Source: Ophiosphaerella korrae (lineage: Eukaryota; Ascomycota; Dothideomycetes; Pleosporales; Phaeosphaeriaceae). From it: DNA of 64,000 nucleotides. The notes below the pieces were generated by a model, which was not told the DNA's origin, searched no databases, and worked only from the letters and a program-made list of their open reading frames with translations. Positions 33,337-41,855 of this stretch are shown one piece after another (the first letter of the stretch is position 1; each line of letters begins with the position of its first letter). The DNA is taken from contig JALNQF010000074.1 in assembly GCA_028456385.1 (NCBI GenBank), forward strand, positions 124,001-188,000, written 5' to 3'. A program made the position numbers and the translations under genes.

Positions 33337-34270
33337 TTACCTCCTTCGGCTTCTATCACCACTCGCTTGTTGTGCAGCTTGTTGCGCAGCCTCATGACCC
33401 AATTCCGTCCTCAACCCCTTCAGCCTATTCTCCACTTCTTCCCGCCTCTTCATCTCCTTCTCAAGCTCCTTATCCACCTCCTCCATCTTATTCTTCAGCA
33501 GATCAATAAGCGCCTGCTCTTGATCCTGGCTAAACGGCACATCGTCTGCGCCCTTCTCCGGCAACTGTGCGCTGCGCTCACCATTTGGCAGGCCGCGCTT
33601 CAACCGACCGTTGGCGTTTAGACTGGCTTTCTTAGACCCTCCTTTGCCTGCAGGTACGAGGTAGCTCCACTGGTCTTCTGCGGTGAGCGCATCGAATAGC
33701 GCCTCTGTTGGCTCGTTGAATTGCACGACCTCGAGGAATTCAGAGCGCACGCATCCAGTCTTTTCTTGCTCCGCCTGCATCTTCTCGTCGCCGTATTTCT
33801 CCAGCTGCAGAAAGTGTTGCCGGTACTGCGCCTTCTCACCCGAGATGGGCTGGAAATGCAGCCTGATGTCGATGCTGAAGCCGCCCCATCCTGTCTCTGT
33901 GACTTCGAACGGCGGGCTTTCGCAGGTTCGTAGTGGATTTTCGTAAGTGTTGAAGATCTTGAATTGTACTTTATTCAACCATGTTGTGAGGGCCGGATCG
34001 CCGTCGGGCTGGCGCACATAGACAGTCCATCGCTTTGTATGGTCGTCTGGTACATTCTTGGGTCGGTCGGGGTGGCCTAGTGGAGGGAGTGTCCAGGCTT
34101 CCGAGCCGATGACTGGAGATGAAGTAAGCGGGGTAGGATGTAGCTATTATGGCGACTCGTACTGATATTTCTGCTTATGCGCTTGTTCTGCGCGTCGTCA
34201 GTATGCGCAAATACTGCTGAAGGTATGGCATATCCACCTTGACGCGCTTGTTCGCGGCGGGCGCTGGCAT
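33337..34270 (-). CDS. YAF9: YEATS-domain protein of SWR1/NuA4
   Basis: Three exons: 34270-34238, a 25-nt microexon 34187-34163, and 34112-33337, giving 277 residues. Both introns are exactly 50 nt (GTGGAT...GCGCAG and GTACGA...CTCCAG). Splicing restores SRNIIIGSEAW, then DDHTKRWTVYVR, VQFKIFNTYENPLR and the YEATS core PPFEVTETGWGGFSIDIRLHF, which reads acetyl- or crotonyl-lysine on histone H3. The C-terminal coiled coil (about residues 220-265, LLKNKMEEVDKELEKEM) anchors Yaf9 to the complexes through Swc4. The protein ends in a Gln/Arg-rich tail. It takes part in H2A.Z deposition and H4 acetylation in the nucleus. The first exon is only eleven codons, so simple frame scanning misses the N-terminus. 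Confidence 0.93.
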
Positions 34271-35237
34271 CTTGGGCGCTTCAGCGAGCGTCTAGGGACG
34301 TCACACTTGTCCGGACACTTAATGATGTATGCGATTCCAGTAAAGCTTGGTCGTGAGCTTCAGAATGTTTGGGTGGTATTGTGTGATGATTGTGACTGGT
34401 TGAAAGTCAAGGATGTCATCTGAACCGGACCCCAAATCTTTGTAGCCGAAGCGTTAGCGCCGATCCCTGCATGAGCGGGTGGGAGGCACGAAAGGGCACC
34501 CAAGGTCACACTAATGTATTGATCTTGGCAGATACCTGGTTGTTGCCTTGAAGATGCCAGTGTGAATGAGAGGCTTATAGGTGATATAGGATTGAGCTCT
34601 CCCGAACATATGCTCCCTCCTGAGGACGCTCTGTTGTATAGCGACTCTGGAGATCAGATTGGAAGTCTCTTATACTAGCTCCGAAGATATTTGCAAAGCT
34701 AAATTCAGAAACTAAATCAAGAATTATACTCGCTCAGTAGCGGTTATCCTCAAAAGTTGTAATCAAAGAAGAATACACCACTCTCCAAGAGTGAGGATAG
34801 GTAAACGTATGACGTCATCGGTCAATTTACCAAATCTGATCAATCGGTGTTCTCTCATGGCACTGCTCTGGAAATATCATTGGATAAATTCTAGCCAAAG
34901 TAAATCAAGTCACTGAAAGTTTTAAAGCCGTAGTTAGTTAGCCGTAGCACGCTGATTTGATGCCGCGACCTCTTTCGGCCTTATCGGACTTCCAGCGAGC
35001 CGTAAGAGCGCGAAATACGAGCATTTACTGAGATATATCAACACATCCTCTAGCTGCGTGATTAAGTAACATAGAATGTTAGGCAAGTAGTTTGATTACC
35101 AAGATTTTTCAGATTAGTCCCTCAAAATTTGCCTATATGATCGCTCTGTCTTCAACTTCCTAGCAGAATCATCACAACAGCCTACATTTACTCTATCAAC
35201 AGCGAACCTTCTACTTGAAATATCATAAATTATCAAA
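34271..35237. other. intergenic region, start of the accessory part
   Basis: Upstream of YAF9 and of the quinone-oxidoreductase-like gene. AT content rises from about 34650. No gene. Confidence 0.4.
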
Positions 35238-36194
35238 ATGGTACAAGCCGCTGTCGTCAATGCCTGGGGGTCCGCTCCAACCTTCTCCACCATCGATCTA
35301 CCCGATCCAACGGATTCACAAGTCCGCATCAAAATTCTTGCAGCAGGCTTCCACAACCTCGTCCGCTCCCGTGCATCTGGAAAACACTTCTCCACAGCCC
35401 ATAGCTCACCACCCCATATCCCTGGTACTGACGGTGTCGGCACCCTTGTCCCCTCTGGCGAACTCGTGTATTTCAACTGCTTGACCGCACCCACAGGGTC
35501 ATTTGCTGCAGAGATCAATGTCGAAAAGAAGGATGTGTTCAGACTGCCAGAAGGAGCGGATCCGGATGTTGTTGCTGTACTAGCAAACCCCGTAATGAGT
35601 GGCTGGATGGGTCTTACCGCACGAGCAGGAATAATTCCTGGGGAGAAAGACTTTAGTATCGCCATTCTTGGTGCAACGGGAGTGAGCGGACACGCTGCGG
35701 CGCAAATTGCTAAAGGGATGGGCGCAAGCAAAGTGGTTGCAATTGGCAAGCCTGGTGCGAAGCTTGAGAAGGTGAAAGAGCTTGGTGCAACGGCTACCAT
35801 TGCTTTGAACCAAGCTGGAGAATCTGATTTTGCGGAGGCCGCAGATGTGGATATTGTTATCGATTATCTTTGGGGCGAAGTCTCCTTGTCTGCACAGAAT
35901 GGCATAATTGCTCTTCGGAAAAATAAATCTCAGCGACTGACGTGGATTGAGATTGGTGCGCTGGCAGGGGACGGGGCGACGGTTTCGGCGGCGATGTTGA
36001 GGAAGGCGAACGTAGTGTTTATGGGTTGTGGGCCGGGAAGCTGAACCTTTGGTGAGTTGTATAGCCAACTGCCGGTGATGTTGAGGGTAATGGTACAGGC
36101 TGGGTTTGAAGCGGAGTATAAGGTGGAGTCGTTGGAGGAAGTTGAGAGGTGGTGGAATGAGATTGATGGAGTGCGGAAGTTGGTTAAGCCTTAG
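35238..36194 (+). pseudogene. zinc-independent quinone oxidoreductase-like MDR gene with one in-frame stop
   Basis: From ATG 35238 one frame covers the whole medium-chain dehydrogenase/reductase fold: GroES-like part with HIPGTDGVGTLV, then the Rossmann part with IAILGATGVSGHAAAQIAKGMGA (NADPH site), and ends at TAG 36194. The only damage is TGA at 36042-36044 after GCGPGS. The sequence after it continues in frame (TFGELYSQLPVMLRVMVQAG), so about 50 C-terminal residues are cut off. TGG-to-TGA would explain the stop and is the change RIP produces on the opposite strand. No zinc ligands are seen. A shortened protein of 268 residues could still be made, but it would lack the last strand and helix of the fold. 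Sequencing error is possible. Confidence 0.75.
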
Positions 36195-36392
36195 AGCATT
36201 ATTTGAACTCAGAGTGTCAGTTCTAAGACCATAGATCTATAAAAAAACGTTGGAGAAACTTTCGTATTATCCCATTACTGCATTGCGATTCATAGTGCCT
36301 AGTAGTGGCACTTATGTGCCTTCAAAGTGTTATGAACATGAAATAGATAATTCCTTAAACACCCAAAATTTTCACTTGGAACAATTGATTGC

Positions 36393-36990
36393 CTAAACAC
36401 AGCTCGCTTCCTTTGACAGGTTGTCGGCTCTCCAGTAAGCGTCAAAAATTAGACCTCCTGTACGGACGACATCGTTGCTACAAATTACTTCATTAGCTTC
36501 ATGAACCAAAGGAGAACAAGGCACCACTGCCAAAGGCGAGTCCATTCACTCACCAGTCCGCTTCCTGAAAGTTCTTATCCGATTTGGAACTGACAACTTG
36601 CGCGCCTCGAATACGGCGCATTTGAATGCTGAACTGACCCTCATTAATGCCACAGTTCACTCCGGCGGCACCCTTCCAGGCAAGGTCAGCTAAATAGGCT
36701 GAAGCGTCGTTTGCCTAACAAATTCTCTATTAGCATCACGAATCAACCCATTGTATATGTGGACGCATGTGGCATTCGCAAACTGATCTTAGCAAGATGG
36801 AACCCTCTTGATTTAGCAGCAGCCACAGCGGCATTTTTAGCAGCAACAGCTTCAGGACTCAAGTGGTCACCATCAGCATCAGCGATAATATCCTCGATCC
36901 ATTGAACAAAGGTGAAGGGAACAGCTGAGTCCGTGCTGGCGGTCGGAATGGCTGCTACGAGGAAGAGAGGGCAAGGAGAGCCATGAAAGG
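36393..36990 (-). pseudogene. decayed small secreted, effector-like protein gene
   Basis: Minus-strand pieces form a small Cys-containing secreted protein of a type common in Pleosporales. The first piece (36985-36805) has a signal-peptide end PLFLVAAIPTAS then WIEDIIADADGDHLSPEAVAA. Exon 2 (36714-36554) encodes AYLADLAWKGAAG and IRGAQVVSS. Exon 3 (36477-36393) encodes NDVVRTGGLIF and ends in SCV-stop. The second intron (36553-36478) is excellent: GTGAGT donor, GTAG acceptor, splitting a Cys codon. Damage: the only upstream ATG (GCTCTC context near 36993) is out of frame with the signal sequence, and no donor in phase fits the first intron. No homologue is asserted; the pattern (signal peptide, DLAxKG block, late C-N-D motif) is what I recognise. 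Confidence 0.5.
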
Positions 36991-38339
36991 AACGGATTAA
37001 TGAACCATTGTGACCGTAGGTTGAATTGTAAATAAATTATTGTACTTTGATTGAACTAGTGTTTAACAGAGTAGTGTACTGGAAGGCTATAACAAAAGGT
37101 CGACCTGCTCGACAGTATATATACTCAAATTTGGAGGTCGTTCCACAAAGAAATAGACTGCACACCTTACATGAAAAGATCCAAATATGTGATGCCCTAT
37201 TTTGATGAAGAGAGCTACGTGGCCTCGAAGTAGGATATGGCCAAAGTTCTGTAGTCGTAGGATGGACCTTTCATGAACACAATATAGGATCCTTCCTTTT
37301 CGTTAAAACTTCTACTAGTTTTCGACCCTTGTCTAGTACAAATCTCAGCGCCTATGCCCGCCATTTTTATTAATTGCCGGGGGCTACAAGTCTGCATTAG
37401 TATATCTTAATACACTGGACTTTGATGCACTAGGTGGTTATGTTGACTTTTGCATCGAATGATTCTTTTCAAACCACTCATCTCATGCAGTTGTTGGAGG
37501 TAGGAATGCTATCGCGACCTGCTGTTAGTGACCAAAAATAAGTGAATCTAATTGCTCATTGACGGCTGACGAGCGCGATTTTGGTGTAGTACCGACTCAT
37601 GACATCCATGGATACAAGGAAGGCCTCCATATTATGCGGCTAAACGCAGTATTGGGAAGGTGATTGCTGACTCCACTTCAGTCCCGTGATTTAAATCTCA
37701 GAATAATTTCTATGTCACAGGACCCGGAAGTACGGCTCTTAAAAGATTGTTAGCTCTTATACGCAAGTATTTCTAGCCGAATGGGTCGACAATGTCAAGA
37801 TCCATCAAACAAGGAATCGATTCGTGCTTATAGTCAAGTGACCTTTTTTCTACTATAATTACCTGGAATAGTCACATATTGCAGCCGCTTACCTAGGTAT
37901 CCGATTTTGCAGGATGTGCTTAGCGTGGCGATGACATCCAAGCCACCTATTTGTAGAGCTCTCCACCGCCATGGCTACGAAGGGACTTTGATCAAGAACC
38001 CTGTCACACCGTTCTAGCCTAAAGGTGTCTGCCCTAATAATTCTGGTCTAGGCTCATTCGTAGATTAATGTGAGTGGGTTCAGAGTCAATTCGGTGCTTT
38101 ACTTGTTCCAATTCAACCTTTGTGGATTCTAGCAGACTTACGAGCGTTTTTTGAGATTTATTTATATCTTGCTGGTATACTGTTCGGCCTACAAGGGTTC
38201 TGTAGCGACTTGAGGCTCGGTTTCTGAGGTTGGATTATTTTGCGTGGGAAATATACAAGTGTTGATCGAAGAACTTCCTATAGCTAAGAAGAAATATTCA
38301 TATCTTGCACGCTGACACCTGGCTCCTCATAACATAGGT
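36991..38339. other. decayed gene-free stretch
   Basis: AT-rich with short frames only. Nothing recognisable until the sugar-transporter tail. Confidence 0.4.
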
Positions 38340-38561
38340 AGCTATCATCCTGACTTTGATTTCATCGTTATGCTCTTCACGCTTCCAGAAACGAAGGGCA
38401 TCCCTCTAGAGGAGATTGCGAAGTTGCTCAAAGATGAGCCTGAAACCACTGCTACTCTCACTGAGCGCTCTGATGGTGATCGCTACACTGAATCGCAAGA
38501 AGTCAGGGTGCATAAGAATAAATATGAAGAATACTATGTGTGGGCTCGTAGCTGTACCTGA
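38340..38561 (+). pseudogene. 3' fragment of an MFS sugar transporter gene
   Basis: The frame FVMLFTLPETKG-like, here IVMLFTLPETKGIPLEEIAKLL, is the PETKG signature after helix 12 of sugar porters, followed by a charged cytosolic tail. A TAG acceptor at about 38336-38338 could mark the old last intron. No upstream helices remain, so this is a relic of the last exon. Confidence 0.65.
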
Positions 38562-38781
38562 TAGTAGTTGAGGCGAATGACTAGACTAGGCAATTATTTT
38601 GAGGAATTTCAAGTTCAAGCCAAATATGTCCATTGTTCGTACCTAAAGAAATGTCTATCGTAACGCCAACGCCTATAATACAAAACTCAAATCTATCTCA
38701 GAAGGCGTCGGGCCTTGCTCAACAATATCATTCGGAGTGCCACCTTCCATAGTTGGTACATGCAACCCCCTATTTCTTCGT

Positions 38782-39117
38782 CTAGATGCTCTCCAGCTGG
38801 GCACGGGCATGGGCATCGTGGGCGAATGGAGCTCGCTTAGCTGGCTTGTTGATAGGTTTGAATATGGTACCCTCCTTCTTCTGGATGGAGATAATTGCCG
38901 CCCAAGGGATTTGGTGCTCCACCGCTTGTTCCTGCTCCCAATCGAACATGCCATTTGGGTCCTTGAGCGTTGCGATCACGTCCCAGATTTTCGTGGTAAT
39001 CTTAGAGCTGTCGATAGTGTAGAGGTAAGTTCCGAATTCTTTGGATACCTCCATATTAGACGAGCAGGAGATGAATGGGTCGTTATTGCCCAGAGTTTCC
39101 GCTACATGGTCTTCCAA
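38782..39117 (-). pseudogene. fragment of an ADP-ribosyltransferase-like (enterotoxin-A-fold) protein
   Basis: The frame has no ATG at its start and begins after a stop, so it is an internal or 3' piece. It shows an STS-like block (PFISCSSN), then LYTIDSSKITTKIWDV and FDWEQEQAVEHQIP. The E-Q-E triad followed by 'AVE..IP' is the ExE turn expected in Arg-directed ADP-ribosyltransferases; the STS motif is altered to SCS/CSS. The N-terminal Arg-containing strand cannot be found upstream to 39424. Fungal members of this fold are annotated as heat-labile-enterotoxin-A-like or scabin-like and are usually secreted; target unknown. No signal peptide is present in this fragment. It may be a remnant, or an exon of a gene whose 5' exons I could not see. 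Confidence 0.5.
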
Positions 39118-39663
39118 TACTAATCGACATGCAACTTTCTTTGCCCAAGCCTCTTATGAGTAATACACACATGTATTTAGCGTCTCAGCTCTGATGTGAG
39201 AAATTTAAAACACCTCAAACCGGACGACGCGGCTAGTGTTCGAATGGGAGCCTTCGTAGATTCCACCGCAGTGCGTTAGGAGCTGATAGCAAGTGCCATA
39301 TTTCCCTACATTCGCACCCTATATTACAACAGCTTGAGTAACGACGAACGACAGTGGTATTATCTCCAAGATGCTCATGTGCCCACAGCATCGATAGATA
39401 GCTATTGTAATACCGTCTGTTCAATGTAACAACTTTGTATGCGGCTCTACTGTCTCTCGCCGAGGTGGTGCTAAGAGTCAGAGACCTAATAAAATCACGC
39501 TGAACATAGTTCAGGCATCGTGTTCATGTGCTAACAGAGCACAAATATCATGCTAACATCGCTCACATTTGTCAGGTCCTAAGCCCCTAGAACTATCTCT
39601 GGGCGGTACGATAGGCATCTTGCTAGTCTTGTTCAAGCCTTACACATTGGGACGAAATCAAAC
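39118..39663. other. gene-free spacer
   Basis: No supportable gene. Just before 39664 the frame reads ...HIGTKSN, in phase with the HET-type C-terminal domain, showing that the 5' part of that gene has been lost or scrambled here. Confidence 0.4.
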
Positions 39664-40791
39664 ATGCTTGGGTACCTTGAAACTATTACTGGGATTGATC
39701 GCGAGGTACTCCAAGGAGCGCCTCCGAGCATTTGCAGCATCGCGAACAGAATGTCATGGGCGGCAAATAGAATAACAAAAAGAACAGAGGACGTTGCGTA
39801 CTGCCTTCTAGGTTTGTTTGATATCAACATGCCGCTCTTATATGGTGAGGGAGAGAAGTCGTTTTTTAGGCTCCAGGAAGAGATTATGAAAATCTCTGAT
39901 GATCAGAGCTTGTTCGCATGGGAAGTCTCCGATGACCCAGTGGTATTTGTAAGCGAATCAAGTGGACCAAACCTTGATAGCTACTACTCTGGACTCCTCG
40001 CTCCTCATCCAAAACATTTCGCCGGTTCAAAAGGGATGATATCATCAGAGCTTTACACTGGGAACGAGCCATCTTCGGTGAACAGCAAAGGAGTTTGCGC
40101 GAGGCTTTGCCTTCAACCAATTGTTGCAGAACCGGGCTTGTTCAATGCTCGTCTGGCCTGTAAGTCTCCGCACCACCGTACTCAATCAGTGATTGTATTA
40201 CAATGCATTTTTGACAATCAATACATCCGAGTCAAAACAACCGAGTTCGAAGAGATTGACAAGATACATCCTTCATGTGGCGCAAAATATACCACTGTAT
40301 ACGTCAGGCAAAACCTCTTCCAACCATTACAGCTTTCACGGCTCCTGAAGCCTACAAGTGGTTTCAATGATACCAAATGGTTCTGGATTAGAGGCACGAA
40401 AGAGTTTCAATTCAATGAGCCAATTGTAGTGGGCTCGCAACCACGATGAAGTCAAGGCATTGGACTCTTTGGTTTAGATCCCTGGCAAATTGGTAGAGTT
40501 CGTGTTACTCATCGTTCTTTAGAAGACTCGTTTATGAGTCTTCTATTCAGGGTTTGGGGAGGTAAATCCTACTGTTTTCTCACCGACTCTAGAATAAGGC
40601 CAGTCGATATGTCAGATCTCCTCACACCAGATTTCACTACGTACCAAGAACGGTACCTTTGGATGCACCAGGAAAAGCTCGAGACAGAGTGTTCGTACGA
40701 GGTGTATGCAACTGCAAAATTGAGTCAAGTATGTACCGATGCATACTCATATACCGTTATTATTCTGTGTCCGAAAACTATATCATACTAG
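39664..40791 (+). pseudogene. 5'-truncated HET-type (vegetative-incompatibility family) gene with in-frame stop
   Basis: The frame MLGYLETITGIDREVL, CSIANRMSWAANRITKRTEDVAYCLLGLFDINMPLLYGEGEKSFFRLQEEI is the conserved second half of fungal HET-domain proteins (DUF8212-like region). The N-terminal HET domain is missing, although GTKSN precedes in frame. The frame is stopped by TGA at 40447-40449 and then continues without shift (SQGIGLFGLDPWQIGRVRV) to TAG 40791, so one stop plus loss of the 5' end inactivate the gene. Intact relatives trigger cell death after hyphal fusion with incompatible partners. The rest of the sequence is well preserved. Confidence 0.7.
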
Positions 40792-41045
40792 ATCCTATGA
40801 GTTACTTTTGGCTATTCCTAAGAAAAGCTCATGGCCTTCTTCGCACCTACGGTTATGCAAAATCTAGGTGAGCGAGCTAGTTTGAGCGCTTTTTATCAAG
40901 CACGAGCGTTGCTTACCTACCTTTATTTTATAGCATATCATTACCTAGGTACAGTTATGGAAGCTTTTACCAGTTATATTGCTGTAAGACGCGGCCGCAT
41001 AGGCCATTTGGGCACAGTCGCAGTATTACTATGGTCTCAGGCGTA

Positions 41046-41405
41046 GCTATATGGGTGGGTTAACCGAGATGAGGTGGTGCTAGGGGTGGCACGGGTATAC
41101 CTGGCATCTGTGTCTGGATTTCTATAGAAACTCAATACTTTGTATGACTACCTACTCCGTACCTTGTGCATCAATAACTGCCTAGCGCCTAGCTAGCGTA
41201 GTATTAACTAAATCTCCAAGTCAGTCTAGTTCAATTGGCTCCCACGCTTGCTTGATAATCCCTCTTGGTTCATCTCGAAGTGTTAATGAGAGAGACGCGG
41301 TCAGACAGTGACTTTGTTTACTGCAGAGAAGTAGCCGAGTAGAGAGAACCGCTGTCCCGTGCCACCCCTAGCGCCACCTCATCTCGGTTAACCCACCCAC
41401 GTAGC
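41046..41405. mobile_element. MITE-like element with 50-bp terminal inverted repeats (family 2)
   Basis: The left arm 41046-41095 and the inverted right arm 41356-41405 match at 47 of 50 bases. Both contain TGGGTGGGTTAACCGAGATG. All three differences are C/T or G/A. The 360-bp element has no coding capacity. Possible flanking duplication GTAGC is present on both sides but overlaps the arm ends, so the exact target duplication is unclear. Confidence 0.85.
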
Positions 41406-41789
41406 ATATTATCAATCGAAACTGTGCAGCTCTCATGTTCTGGTCTCTACCGGCGCACGGACACCGGACACAGCCGCTCTCCCGCGTTCCACGTTTCAAC
41501 TTACACTCCTTCACCCCCTTCACAAAGCCACAACAACGGGGTAAGATGTTTTGAGATGTTTAGGGATGAGATGTAGCACTATATAACTGGATAGGAAACG
41601 AGAAATACGTTGTTATCGGTCGCGCCATCGCTGTCGCTACACTTTGGTGGATGAGCCATTGCCCCGTTCTGTGCAGGGGCTCCTAAGATTAGATATGTGT
41701 ACCCATGGCATTGTGACACTCTTTTAGGCTTTAGTTCTGCTGTGCCGCAGCAAGGGCCCTCTTTATAGACGATTTCCATTAAATATCCA

Positions 41790-41855
41790 ATGCACGCACT
41801 TGCACGTCCGTCCACCACATCAAGAACCTCCAAGCTCCTCAATCGACATGTCTAG
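41790..41855 (+). other. possible overlapping upstream ORF of the PD-(D/E)XK/FG gene
   Basis: An ATG at 41790 opens a 21-codon frame that stops at 41855, overlapping the main ATG at 41848 in another phase. If the leader includes it, it would reduce translation of the main frame. Transcript ends are unknown. Confidence 0.3.

Noticed and set aside
40831..41046. 71-codon frame after the HET relic
   Set aside because: No features and it runs up to the inverted-repeat element; chance frame.
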